In this document: one piece after another, positions 1-8,051 of the stretch
Layout: each line of letters begins with the position of its first letter
Numbering within the stretch: position 1 is the first letter of the stretch
DNA from: Stenotrophomonas raiganjensis (SeqCode)
GTDB lineage: Bacteria; Pseudomonadota; Gammaproteobacteria; Xanthomonadales; Xanthomonadaceae
DNA: 64,000 bases
Assembly: GCF_030658505.1 (NCBI RefSeq)
Contig: NZ_JAUTXR010000192.1
Location: 1-64,000 of the forward strand
Direction of reading: 5' to 3'
Made by a program: the position numbers and the translations under genes
The notes under the pieces: generated by a model
Database searches by the model: none
Told to the model about the DNA's origin: nothing
What the model saw: only the letters and a program-made list of their open reading frames with translations

Positions 1-1170
1 GGCAGTGCCTACACCTATAGCTACAGCGCGCTGGGCGAGGTGTTCGCCTGGGTGGTGGGCTGGAGCCTGATCCTGGAGTACTCGCTGGTGGTGAGTACGG
101 TGGCGGTCGGCTGGTCCGGCTACTTCGTCGGCTTCCTCGAATGGATCCATACCCAGTTCGGCTGGAACGTGCACCTGCCTGCCTGGTTGGCTGCCGGCCC
201 ACACGTGGAAGGCGGCATGATCAACCTGCCGGCCATCGTGATCACCTGGCTGGTGGCCGGCATGCTGATGGCCGGCACCAAGGAAAGTGCCACGCTCAAC
301 GCCATCCTGGTGGTGTTCAAGCTGATCGCGCTGGCGATCTTCGTGGCTGTCGCGCTGCCCGCATTCGACAGCAACAACCTGCAGCCGTTCATGCCCTATG
401 GCTTTGCCAAGTCGATGGGCCCCGATGGCGTCGAGCACGGCGTGATGGCGGCGGCGGCGATCATCTTCTTCGCCTTCTACGGCTTCGATGCGATCTCCAC
501 CGCGGCCGAGGAAACCAAGAACCCGGGCCGCGACCTGTCGATCGGCATCATCGGTTCGATGATCGGTTGCACCATCGTCTACGTTCTGGTGGCGCTGGCC
601 GCCGTGGGTGCGATGAGCTACGCGGTGTTCGGCCACAGTGCCGAGCCGCTGGCCCTGATCATGCGCCAGCTCGGCCATCCGACCGCGGCGATGGTGATCG
701 GCGTGATCGCGATCATCGCCCTGCCGACCGTGCTGCTGGCCTTCCTGTACGGCCAGAGCCGCATCTTCTTCGTGATGAGCCGCGATGGCCTGCTGCCGCG
801 CAGCCTGTCCAAGGTCAACGCACGTACCGGCACGCCGGTGGCGACCACGCTGTTCACCGCGGTGGTGGTGTCGGCGCTGGCCGGCGTGGCCCGCCTGGAC
901 GAGATCGCCGCCCTGGCCAATGCCGGCACCCTGGCCGCGTTCACCGCCGTGGGCATCTGCCTGGTGGTGCTGCGCCTGCGCGAGCCGAACCGCGAACGTA
1001 CCTTCCGTACGCCGCTGGCCTTCGTGGTCGGCCCGCTGGCCGCGCTGGGCTGCATCTATCTGTTCATCAGCCTGCCGCACACCACCCAGCTGTATTTCCT
1101 GTTGTGGAACGTGGCCGGCCTGGTGCTGTACTTCCTGTACAGCCGTCGCCACGCGCTTATCGCGAAATAG
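1..1170 (+). CDS. APC-family amino acid permease (5' truncated)
   Basis: This is an inner-membrane amino acid transporter of the APC superfamily. The reading frame is already open at base 1, reading GSAYTYSYSALGEVFAW, the conserved region of cationic amino acid/APC permeases after the second helix, so the true start lies upstream of the window. About 389 residues are visible, with roughly ten hydrophobic segments and the loop FYGFDAISTAAEETKNPGRD, typical of the CAT/YfnA-like branch. A GTG at base 40 is internal and should not be taken as the start. The substrate cannot be read from the sequence; a cationic or small neutral amino acid is an inference. Confidence 0.85.
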   Translation, partial: GSAYTYSYSALGEVFAWVVGWSLILEYSLVVSTVAVGWSGYFVGFLEWIHTQFGWNVHLPAWLAAGPHVEGGMINLPAIVITWLVAGMLMAGTKESATLNAILVVFKLIALAIFVAVALPAFDSNNLQPFMPYGFAKSMGPDGVEHGVMAAAAIIFFAFYGFDAISTAAEETKNPGRDLSIGIIGSMIGCTIVYVLVALAAVGAMSYAVFGHSAEPLALIMRQLGHPTAAMVIGVIAIIALPTVLLAFLYGQSRIFFVMSRDGLLPRSLSKVNARTGTPVATTLFTAVVVSALAGVARLDEIAALANAGTLAAFTAVGICLVVLRLREPNRERTFRTPLAFVVGPLAALGCIYLFISLPHTTQLYFLLWNVAGLVLYFLYSRRHALIAK

Positions 1171-1180
1171 CCGGTTCACC

Positions 1181-1228
1181 GGTGGTGCCGCTGCTGGCCG
1201 GCACCACCGCAGGGCGGTCAACCGCCCT
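1181..1228. terminator. Hairpins between convergent genes
   Basis: Two stem-loops lie between the convergent permease and dipeptidase genes: a 9-bp stem GGTGGTGCC/GGCACCACC (1181-1189 with 1200-1208), and AGGGCGGT/ACCGCCCT (1211-1228) covering the dipeptidase stop codon. There is no clear T-tract, so a terminator role is inferred from position and symmetry. Confidence 0.35.
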
Positions 1229-2459
1229 GCTTTGCGGCGTAGTCCTGCGCCTGGCGCATCACCCGCAGCAGGTTGCCGCCCCAGATGCCGGCAATCTGCT
1301 TCTCGGTGTATCCCTTGCGCAGCAGCCACGCGGTGATCTTCGGCAGCTGGCTGACATCGGGCAGATCGCTCAGGCCACCACCACCATCCCAATCCAGGCC
1401 GATGCCCACATGTTCCGGGCCGACCACCTTGAGGATGTGCTCGAAGTGGGCGAAGAAGTCGTCCAGGCTGGCGTGCCGAACCGGGTGTTCATGGTCCAGC
1501 GCCTGCTCGGCCTTCAGCAGGGCGACACCCTGCTCGATGCCCATCCCTTCCCAGCCCCCCAACTGCTTGCTCAGCGCTTCTTCGGCCTGCTTGCGCTCGG
1601 GCGTCTTCGCCGTGTCGATCAGGTAACCGCCATAGGCGTTCACCTGGATCACGCCACCGGCACTGGCCAGCTTGCGCAGGCGCGCATCGTCGAGGTTGCG
1701 CGGGTGGTCGTACACGGCCTTGGCCGAGCTGTGCGAGAGGACGAACGGCACCGGCATCATCGCCACCAGGTCATCGAATACCGCGTCCGACGCATGTGAC
1801 TGGTCGATCACGATGCCCAGTTTCACCGCCGCGCGTACCAGGTCCTTGCCGGACGGGCTCAGTCCCTTCCACTCCGCGCCCTTCGGATCGGTGGCCGAAT
1901 CGGCGAACTCGTTGTTGGCGAAGTGCACGGTGCTGAGCAGGCGCAGGCCGGCGCTGTGGTAGAACGAGAGCAGGCTGGGGTCTTCCACCAGCGGGCTGGC
2001 ATTTTCCATGCTGATGTAGACCACGCGCTTGCCGGCGGCCTTGATCCGCGCGGCATCATCGGCGGTCAGCGCCAGCGCGAAACGTTCGGGATTGGCGGCG
2101 AGCATTTCACGGATTTCCAGCAACCGCTGCAGGCCGTGGTCACGTTCGGACAGGTGCGCGCGTGCGCTGCGGTCGCCCTGGTCGGTGTAGATCGCCCAGA
2201 AACCGCCATCCAGCGCGCCCTCGACCATGCGCGGGTAGTCCACCTGCGAAAGCGCGTTGCGGTCGTGGCGCTGTTCGATGTCGAAACCGGTGCGGCCGAA
2301 ATTGGCCGGTGTATCCAGATGGCTGTCGAGCGTGACCAGGCGCTGCTGCAGGGCCTTGGCGCGGGCCAGCTCCTGCGTGCTGAACTCGATGGCGTGGGCG
2401 GACAGCGGCGCGCACAGCGCCAGGGCGAGCACGACGGACAAGCGACGCAACGAGGGCAT
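1218..2459 (-). CDS. Exported membrane dipeptidase (peptidase family M19)
   Basis: A zinc-dependent dipeptidase of the renal dipeptidase (M19) family, probably cleaving dipeptides in the periplasm. The N-terminus MPSLRRLSVVLALALC is a signal peptide ending near AHA. Family features are LVTLDSHLDTP (zinc-binding H-x-D), VVYISMENASPL, VIDQSHASD, VPFVLSHSSAKAV and EHVGIGLDWDGGGG near the C-terminus. The chosen ATG at 2459 has GGTGG six bases upstream; an ATG at 2465 in the same frame is an alternative. The length, about 413 residues, is normal. It converges on the permease gene. The family call is secure; the natural substrate is not. Confidence 0.88.
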   Translation of the reverse strand: MPSLRRLSVVLALALCAPLSAHAIEFSTQELARAKALQQRLVTLDSHLDTPANFGRTGFDIEQRHDRNALSQVDYPRMVEGALDGGFWAIYTDQGDRSARAHLSERDHGLQRLLEIREMLAANPERFALALTADDAARIKAAGKRVVYISMENASPLVEDPSLLSFYHSAGLRLLSTVHFANNEFADSATDPKGAEWKGLSPSGKDLVRAAVKLGIVIDQSHASDAVFDDLVAMMPVPFVLSHSSAKAVYDHPRNLDDARLRKLASAGGVIQVNAYGGYLIDTAKTPERKQAEEALSKQLGGWEGMGIEQGVALLKAEQALDHEHPVRHASLDDFFAHFEHILKVVGPEHVGIGLDWDGGGGLSDLPDVSQLPKITAWLLRKGYTEKQIAGIWGGNLLRVMRQAQDYAAKQGG

Positions 2460-2613
2460 GGGCATCCACCGATGTTGAGAGACGCCGACCATAGCGCCGT
2501 GAGGGTGACCCGGGTAGTGCCGGACGACAGCGCGCGTGCTCCATTACACTCGTCGGCAGCCGCTGACAGCCTTGGCAGCCCCGCGCTGCGTTGCCCCCTG
2601 AAACGGAACCTCG

Positions 2614-3405
2614 ATGCCGCATCCTGTTCCTCCACCACTTCCCGGCGCGCCGAGCGTCGAACAGCTCAAGCGCGATGTACTGCCGGTCCTGTTCGCCGGG
2701 CGCATCGACATCGGCCGCTATGGCCCGGCCGAACTGGCCAGCGCCAGTGCGGAGCCGGCCTGGCAGGACGGCAGCGCCAACGCGTTGGCCAAGGCGCTGG
2801 CTGAACTGGTCAGCCGTCTCTCCGAGCATGACCCCAATGCACTGCTGGAACGCGCTGGCTGGTGGGACCGGTTCACCGGTGCCGATATCGAGCGGCGCCT
2901 GCGCCGGCGCATTGCGCTGGGAGGCAACGGTGACGTGCTGGCCGAGATCGAGCGCCAGGCGGTTGCGGTTCGCGGCAGCGTTGATCGGTTGAACGCTCAG
3001 CTGGAGCTGCATGACGTGCAGGGTGCACACCTGCAGATCTACATTGATGCGGGCGTGCAGTTCCTGCAGGAGCTGCCTCCGGGAAGTGCTGCCAGCGACG
3101 ACCCGATGGTACTGGATCGCCCTGTGGAGCGCCTGCAGCGCCGCATCGCCAACCTGACCGCGCTGCTGGCCAGCCATTCGATGAGCCGCATCCAGGTGCA
3201 GCTGGCACGCAACCACGCCATCGAACTGCTGGACCGCTACAGCGAGACGGTGCAGATCCTGCTGCCGATCTGGCGCCAGACCATCCTCGCCCTGCACAAC
3301 AACGACAACGCCAGCCCGCAGATGGTCGCCCGCGCCTCGCAGGCACAGGACCAGCTGAAACAGGCCCTGCAGCAGCTGCTGCGCACTTCCGGAGAACCGG
3401 CATGA
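2614..3405 (+). CDS. Helical cytoplasmic protein, weakly TelA-like
   Basis: A 263-residue protein with no signal peptide or membrane segment. It is mostly alpha-helical with heptad-like stretches (roughly residues 105-125 and 165-225). The segment RNHAIELLDRYSETVQILLPIWRQTI resembles the end of the toxic-anion-resistance (TelA/KlaA) helical domain, but the resemblance is by eye and weak. Its stop overlaps the start of the next gene (ATGA), so the two are probably translated together. The ATG at 2614 follows a modest GGAAC. Function is unknown; a role in envelope or anion stress is only a guess from the possible TelA relation. Confidence 0.6.
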   Translation: MPHPVPPPLPGAPSVEQLKRDVLPVLFAGRIDIGRYGPAELASASAEPAWQDGSANALAKALAELVSRLSEHDPNALLERAGWWDRFTGADIERRLRRRIALGGNGDVLAEIERQAVAVRGSVDRLNAQLELHDVQGAHLQIYIDAGVQFLQELPPGSAASDDPMVLDRPVERLQRRIANLTALLASHSMSRIQVQLARNHAIELLDRYSETVQILLPIWRQTILALHNNDNASPQMVARASQAQDQLKQALQQLLRTSGEPA

Positions 3406-4280
3406 TCACGTCCGGGCCCGACCCACTGAAGGTACCGGCGGAACTGCAGCTGCGGGTCGAAGCGGTTCCCGGACTGCGCGCGCTGTATCGCCGGGGTTCG
3501 TTCGCACGCACCCTGGGTCTGGCGTGTCTGGCGGTGCTGCCGGCCACTGCGCTGCTGTCCATGATCTTCCTGCAGGGACTGACCGGCAGTCCGCCCTCGG
3601 CACACGTGCCGGCCGGCTACGGCACTGATCCCGGCACGTCGGCCCTGCTGCTGCTGGCCAGCCTGATCCTCTTTGGCGGGTTGCTGTTCTGGATGGGATT
3701 CGGCCTGCGCAGGGTGCTGCTCAACCGCGGCGTACGCCACTTCACCTTCTCGTTCGTGATTGGTGGCTCGTTGCTGGTCGGCTTGCTGTTCGGCAACGCA
3801 ATCGTCAGTCCCGACTTCAGCCGGGCTGACGCCGGCGATGGCACGAAGCTCGACAGCAGCCAGCTCAGCAAGCTCATCGACAGCCCGGGATTCACCACGC
3901 TGAGTCCGCAATGGCAGGGCTACCTGCAGGCGCAGCGCGCGCTGGGAAGACCCAGCATCCCTTTGAACGACATCGGCCAGGCCATCAGCCGCGGCGAGGA
4001 CATCGGTATCGCGGTGCCCGACGTCATCCGTGCGCGTTTTGAGGCCAGAGCCAAGGTCCCCTATTCGGTGCGCAGCCAAGCGTGGCTGCGTGACCATTGG
4101 CTGCGCATGGGCGCGCTGCACTTCATCGGCACAGCGATCGCTTGGTCACTGCTGCTGCTGGTCATCGCTGGCATCGGCCTGACTACCCTGGGCTACCACG
4201 TGCGCGGCCGGGCCCGGGTGATCAACAGCCTGCTGCAGCAATTGCAGGCGTCACCGGCACAGGCGGGCGCGCAACCCTGA
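3402..4280 (+). CDS. Four-helix inner-membrane protein, function unknown
   Basis: I do not recognise a named family. The 292-residue product has predicted membrane helices at about residues 38-60, 82-103, 115-135 and 236-262, with a soluble loop of about 100 residues between the third and fourth that is rich in Ser/Asp/Gln. It overlaps the preceding TelA-like gene by four bases, which suggests a two-gene operon and perhaps a physical pair, the helical protein being the cytoplasmic partner. No catalytic motif is visible. Confidence 0.65.
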   Translation: MITSGPDPLKVPAELQLRVEAVPGLRALYRRGSFARTLGLACLAVLPATALLSMIFLQGLTGSPPSAHVPAGYGTDPGTSALLLLASLILFGGLLFWMGFGLRRVLLNRGVRHFTFSFVIGGSLLVGLLFGNAIVSPDFSRADAGDGTKLDSSQLSKLIDSPGFTTLSPQWQGYLQAQRALGRPSIPLNDIGQAISRGEDIGIAVPDVIRARFEARAKVPYSVRSQAWLRDHWLRMGALHFIGTAIAWSLLLLVIAGIGLTTLGYHVRGRARVINSLLQQLQASPAQAGAQP

Positions 4281-4298
4281 GGCGCGCACCGCCGGTGA

Positions 4299-4601
4299 TC
4301 AACCGGGCTGGAAATGCTGCATCAGCTGCAGCTCATCAATGGCAGCCATGTACGGTGCAAAACGCGCATCACCACCGGCGAAGGCCTGTGCCACTGCCTG
4401 TGCGCTGGCCAGGTCCTGCCAGTGGGCGATGTCGACGAAGCGGTCGTCGCCGTCCATCGGCGAGAACGGCTGGTAGTCGATCAGGCCGGGAAACTGCGCA
4501 ATGGCCCTGCGCAACTGCGCGCGCAGCATCGGCATGTCGGCGCGCGCGTGCGGTTTGACGGTGAACACGGCCAGTTCGAGGACGGAAGAAGCAGGGTGCA
4601 T
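4299..4601 (-). CDS. Small ABM/EthD-like dimeric alpha-beta barrel protein
   Basis: A 100-residue protein beginning MHPASSVLELAVFTVKPHA, with the strand-helix-strand pattern, the central phrase FVDIAHWQDLASAQAVAQAF and the terminal MQHF seen in antibiotic-biosynthesis-monooxygenase-like (ABM) ferredoxin-fold proteins. These small proteins usually dimerise, and many are monooxygenases or stress proteins of unknown substrate. It lies 59 bp downstream of the WYL regulator on the same strand, so it may be co-transcribed with it or controlled by it. The fold assignment is moderate; no function is claimed. Confidence 0.65.
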   Translation of the reverse strand: MHPASSVLELAVFTVKPHARADMPMLRAQLRRAIAQFPGLIDYQPFSPMDGDDRFVDIAHWQDLASAQAVAQAFAGGDARFAPYMAAIDELQLMQHFQPG

Positions 4602-4660
4602 GGTGTAGCCCGTTGGTGGAGGAGCGCGCAGTCTGTGCTCCCCCTGCTGCCAGCGGGGTG

Positions 4661-5341
4661 TCAGTGGCGGTGCAGCGTCCAGGCCTGCCGCTGGTGGCGC
4701 AGATAGGCTTCCAGCCCCACCGGCGCAGGCAGGGCCAGGCCGTCCGCTTCGGCCAGGACTTCGATCTGGTCCAGGCGGAAATCACGGTACGCCTGGCGAA
4801 GCCCGCACCAGCTGCCCAGCGTCCAGTGCTGGCCCCAATGGAACAGGCCCAGCGGGTACACGGTGCGATCGCTCAATGCGCCGTGCAGCGTGCGATAGCG
4901 CAGGTGCACGCTGCGGCCGGCAGCGATGGCGGCGTGCAAGGGCTGCCAGTACGGCAGCGAAACGGGCACCGCACGCAGCGCGCGGGCGGTGCGTGGGCTG
5001 GCAGCACGCGCAGGCATCGCCGCCTGCAGCTTGTGCAGCAGCGAGCGCGCTGCAGGTTGCAGGTGGCCAGCGCCACTGCAGGCCAGCATTTCCACGGCCA
5101 GCTGCAGTGCTTCGGCTTCGGCCACATCCAGGCTCAGCGGGGGCAGTTCGAATCCCGGGTCGAGCCGGTAGCCGATGCCCGCCTCGCCGTAGACCGGAAT
5201 ACCGGCCACGGACAGGTCATCGATGTAGCGGTAGATGCTGCGCACCGACAGGCCCAGTTCCACCGCCAGCACGGCGGCGGTTACCGGCTGGCGCACGCGG
5301 ATCAGGTTGACCAGCTGGAACAGGCGGTCGGCTTTGCGCAT
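4661..5341 (-). CDS. YafY-type HTH/WYL transcriptional regulator
   Basis: A DNA-binding regulator of the DeoR-like HTH plus WYL class. The N-terminus MRKADRLFQLVNLIRVR and the helix-turn-helix TAAVLAVELGLSVRSIYRYI (about residues 20-42) are diagnostic. A second region (about 130-210, HLRYRT..YPLGLFHWGQHWTLGSWC..YRDFRLDQI) is a WYL ligand-sensing domain, here with the variant HWG. The ATG at 5341 is preferred: upstream in-frame codons run into an intergenic SMAG repeat. It probably controls itself and the downstream ABM-like gene. Length is about 226 residues. Confidence 0.85.
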   Translation of the reverse strand: MRKADRLFQLVNLIRVRQPVTAAVLAVELGLSVRSIYRYIDDLSVAGIPVYGEAGIGYRLDPGFELPPLSLDVAEAEALQLAVEMLACSGAGHLQPAARSLLHKLQAAMPARAASPRTARALRAVPVSLPYWQPLHAAIAAGRSVHLRYRTLHGALSDRTVYPLGLFHWGQHWTLGSWCGLRQAYRDFRLDQIEVLAEADGLALPAPVGLEAYLRHQRQAWTLHRH

Positions 5342-5382
5342 GGGCCATTCCCTGGCGTTGCAGGCACGGCGGCCCCGGTCTT

Positions 5383-5442
5383 GTAGAGCCGAGCCCATGC
5401 TCGGCTGCTACGTAGATCAGCCGAGCATGGGCTCGGCTCTAC
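5383..5442. repeat. SMAG repeat pair (inverted dimer)
   Basis: Two GTAG-type palindromes face each other: GTAGAGCCGAGCCCATGC... at 5383-5406 and its inverse copy ending GCTCTAC at 5419-5442. Each is itself a stem-loop. This matches the S. maltophilia GTAG (SMAG) REP family. It lies between the divergent end of the WYL gene's upstream region and the 3' end of the rRNA methyltransferase gene. Confidence 0.9.
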
Positions 5443-5454
5443 AGGTTCTGGCGC

Positions 5455-6624
5455 TCAGTCCACCACGCGGCAGAACACGGCCTTGAGGTAACGCGATTCC
5501 TGCACGTGGGCCATGAACGGATGGTCCGGGCCCGCGCCAGCGACCTTCAGGATCTGGATCGTGCGGCCGGAGAAGTACGCCGCACGGCGCAGCATGTCGA
5601 GGAACTGGTCCTCGGCCACCAGGCCGGTGCAGGAGAACGTGGCGAACAGGCCACCGGGCTTGACCACGCCCAGCGCCAGCTTGTTCATGTCCAGGTACTT
5701 CTTCAGCGCGGTGATGACCTGGTCGCGGTCGCGGGTCATCTTCGCCGGGTCCAGGATCACCACGTCGTACTGCTCGCCGCGGTTGGCGGCGTCGCGCAGC
5801 CACGGGAAGATGTCGGACTGGATGAACTTCGGGCGCACATTGTTCAGGCGCGAATTGCCCTTGGCGATCTGGATGACGTCCTCATCGATGTCGATGCCGA
5901 CCACTTCCGAAGCACCACGCGCCGCCGCATACACGGCGAAACCACCGGTGTTGCAGCACAGGTCCAGCACGCTCTTGCCTTCCACCTGCTGGCTCAGCCA
6001 CTCGCGGTTCTCGCGCTGGTCGGCGAAGAAGCCGGTCTTGTGCGCACCGGCCGGATCGGCGCGGAACTTGATGCCGTATTCGGTGATCACCGACGCTTCG
6101 GTGGTGGTATTGCCGTGGAAGTCGAAGCTCTCCTGCTTCTGCACGTGCTCGTCGGCGAAGCTGTGGAAGCGGCAGCCCGGGAACTGCTCGCGCAGGGCGT
6201 CGTAGATCCACTCGCGATGGCGGAACATGCCGGCGGCGAAGAACTCGACCACCACCAGGTCGCCGTAGCGGTCCACCACCAGGCCGGACAGGCCGTCACC
6301 TTCACTGTGCACCACGCGCCAGGCGTCGGACACCGCGTCGAGCTTGAGCACCTCACGGCGCAGCGACACCGCCTGGGCGATCTTGCGCGAGAACCAGCCG
6401 GCATCGACCGGGACGTTCTGGTCGGTTTCGAGGATGCGCACGGCAATGCGCGAGTGCCCGTTGTAGAACCCGCGGCCAATGAACTCGCCATCGATGCCGA
6501 CGACGTCGACGATGGAACCGGGCTTGGGCCGGACGGTCGGCTTCTCGACCAGTTTCTGGAAGATCCACGGGTGGCTGGAACGCCACGCATTCTTGAGGCG
6601 GACAATCGGAAGGGGGGTATTCAT
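5455..6624 (-). CDS. rlmI: RlmI-type 23S rRNA (cytosine-C5) methyltransferase
   Basis: A class I SAM-dependent rRNA methyltransferase; the E. coli RlmI family methylates C1962 of 23S rRNA. An N-terminal PUA-like domain (about residues 5-80, VRLKNAWRSSHPWIFQKLVE) precedes the Rossmann domain: SAM motif VLDLCCNTGGFAVYAA, then VVILDPAKMTRDRD, then GGLFATFSCTGLV, whose Cys is the expected catalytic residue. Length 389 residues fits. The ATG at 6624 has AGGTGG directly against it, unusually close spacing, so the start is not certain. The gene symbol is by family; exact site specificity is inferred. Confidence 0.85.
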   Translation of the reverse strand: MNTPLPIVRLKNAWRSSHPWIFQKLVEKPTVRPKPGSIVDVVGIDGEFIGRGFYNGHSRIAVRILETDQNVPVDAGWFSRKIAQAVSLRREVLKLDAVSDAWRVVHSEGDGLSGLVVDRYGDLVVVEFFAAGMFRHREWIYDALREQFPGCRFHSFADEHVQKQESFDFHGNTTTEASVITEYGIKFRADPAGAHKTGFFADQRENREWLSQQVEGKSVLDLCCNTGGFAVYAAARGASEVVGIDIDEDVIQIAKGNSRLNNVRPKFIQSDIFPWLRDAANRGEQYDVVILDPAKMTRDRDQVITALKKYLDMNKLALGVVKPGGLFATFSCTGLVAEDQFLDMLRRAAYFSGRTIQILKVAGAGPDHPFMAHVQESRYLKAVFCRVVD

Positions 6625-6644
6625 CCACCTATTGTAAACCGGGC

Positions 6645-6681
6645 GCCGGGGTCAGATTCCCGTAGGGGCTCTGACCCCGGC
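6645..6681. repeat. GGTCAGA palindromic repeat
   Basis: A perfect 12-bp stem GCCGGGGTCAGA/TCTGACCCCGGC closes a 13-base loop containing CCCGTAGGGG. The same sequence family recurs at 10159-10185 and 11983-12011, so it is a dispersed repeat rather than a one-off terminator. Confidence 0.75.
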
Positions 6682-6685
6682 CGGT

Positions 6686-6705
6686 ATGCCAACCAAGGTT
6701 GGCAT
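6686..6705. repeat. Short SMAG-like palindrome
   Basis: A 9-bp stem ATGCCAACC/GGTTGGCAT with a two-base loop. It is close to the stem at 8894-8913 (GTGCCAACC/GGTTGGCAC) and part of the repeat-rich gap between rlmI and the TerC gene. Confidence 0.6.
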
Positions 6706-6796
6706 CGACCAGAGCGGGGCGCGGAGCCCGGTTGGGAATCCGACCCCGGTGCAGGGGCATTTGACGGCGGCCCGGCCAGGCCGCAGAATCGGCGCC

Positions 6797-6921
6797 AGAA
6801 GGGGAGTAGCTCCCAGACGTTGTCGCCGTCATTTCGAGCCCGCAGGCTCCGGTGCAACGGCAGTTCCAGCCGACTGGGACTGCGAGCGAGACCTTCGCCG
6901 TACTGGCGAAGCTCTGTCCCT
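6797..6921 (+). ncRNA. yybP-ykoY (manganese) riboswitch
   Basis: The leader of the TerC/Alx gene contains the conserved 5' strand AAGGGGAGTAGCTCC (6799-6813) and, about 75 bases later, GCGAGCGAGACCTTCGCC (6883-6900) followed by GGCGAAGCTCTGTCCC (6905-6920). These are the signature elements of the yybP-ykoY motif, known to bind Mn2+ and to control alx/terC and mntP genes. The stem ACCTTCGCC/GGCGAAGCT pairs across TACT. About 75 bases separate the aptamer from the ATG, room for an expression platform. Boundaries are approximate. Confidence 0.85.
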
Positions 6922-6995
6922 GGATCCCCTCCCGATCCTCCGTTGCAGATCCTCGCCGTCCGGCTTGGCATTCATCTTTCCAACGGACATTCCCA

Positions 6996-7958
6996 ATGCA
7001 GACGATCGGTAACGTGTGGTTGTGGGGCGGCTTCGCAGCGGTGGTGGTCATCGCCCTGCTGGTCGACCTCGTGTTGATGCGCCATGGTGGACCGCACAAG
7101 GTCACCTTCAAGGAGGCCCTGTGGTGGTCCATCGGCTGGGTCGCGCTGGCCCTGCTGTTCAACGCCGGCCTCTGGTACTACCTGAATGAAACCGCCGGCC
7201 AGGTCGTCGCCAACAAGGTCGGCCTCGAATTCCTGACCGGTTACCTGGTGGAGAAGGCGCTGGCGGTCGACAACATCTTCGTCTTCCTGATGATCATGAG
7301 CTACTTCGCGGTGCCGGAGGAGCAGCGCCAGAAGGTGCTGATCATCGGCATCCTGGGCGCGATCGTGCTGCGTACGATCATGATCTTTGCCGGCAGCGTG
7401 CTGATCAGCCAGTTCCATTGGCTGCTTTACGTGTTCGGTGCCTTCCTGCTGTTCACCGGCTGGAAGATGTGGTTTGCCGCCGGGCAGGAGCCTGATCTGG
7501 AAACCAATCCGGCGCTGCGCTGGATGCGCAAGCACCTGCGCCTGCTGCCGGACTACGCCGGCAACGCGCTGAGCGTGAAGCGCGACGGCGTGCGCTGGTT
7601 CACCCCGCTGTTCGCGGTGCTGATCCTGATCGCGGTCACCGACGTGATCTTCGCCGTGGACAGCATCCCGGCGATTTTCGCGATCACCACCGACCCGTTC
7701 ATCGTGCTCACCTCCAACGTGTTCGCGGTGCTGGGCCTGCGTGCGATGTTCTTCCTGCTGGCCGGCATGGCCGACCGCTTCCACCTGCTGCCGTATGGCC
7801 TGGCGCTGGTGCTGGGCTTCATCGGCATCAAGATGATGATCATCGACCTGTTCAAGATCCCGACCCCGGTCTCGCTGGGCGTGGTGGCGGTGATCATCGC
7901 CGCCACCGTGGTACTGAGCCTGAAGTACCCGCCGAAGGAAGGCTCCGGCCACACCTGA
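6996..7958 (+). CDS. alx: TerC/Alx-family membrane protein (metal efflux/homeostasis)
   Basis: A polytopic inner-membrane protein of the TerC family. E. coli Alx is implicated in manganese export and is controlled by the same riboswitch class. About nine hydrophobic segments are visible, with the two conserved acidic signatures AVDNIFVFLMI and AVDSIPAIFAI and the phrase RWFTPLFAVLI. The ATG at 6996 (MQTIGNVWLWGGF) is chosen because the open frame farther upstream translates the riboswitch. Length is about 320 residues. The Mn role is inferred from family and riboswitch. Confidence 0.9.
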   Translation: MQTIGNVWLWGGFAAVVVIALLVDLVLMRHGGPHKVTFKEALWWSIGWVALALLFNAGLWYYLNETAGQVVANKVGLEFLTGYLVEKALAVDNIFVFLMIMSYFAVPEEQRQKVLIIGILGAIVLRTIMIFAGSVLISQFHWLLYVFGAFLLFTGWKMWFAAGQEPDLETNPALRWMRKHLRLLPDYAGNALSVKRDGVRWFTPLFAVLILIAVTDVIFAVDSIPAIFAITTDPFIVLTSNVFAVLGLRAMFFLLAGMADRFHLLPYGLALVLGFIGIKMMIIDLFKIPTPVSLGVVAVIIAATVVLSLKYPPKEGSGHT

Positions 7959-7966
7959 TCATGGCC

Positions 7967-7991
7967 GGCCGGCGGGATTGTCCCGCCGGCC
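7967..7991 (+). terminator. Hairpin after alx
   Basis: A perfect 11-bp stem GGCCGGCGGGA/TCCCGCCGGCC with loop TTG lies 9 bases after the alx stop. There is no good T-tract, so it may be a weak or Rho-assisted terminator. Confidence 0.5.
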
Positions 7992-8051
7992 GTATCCACT
8001 CTCCCGCCGCGGTGGCCTTGGTTTCGCGCCAGTCACCGCCATTGCTGAGGT

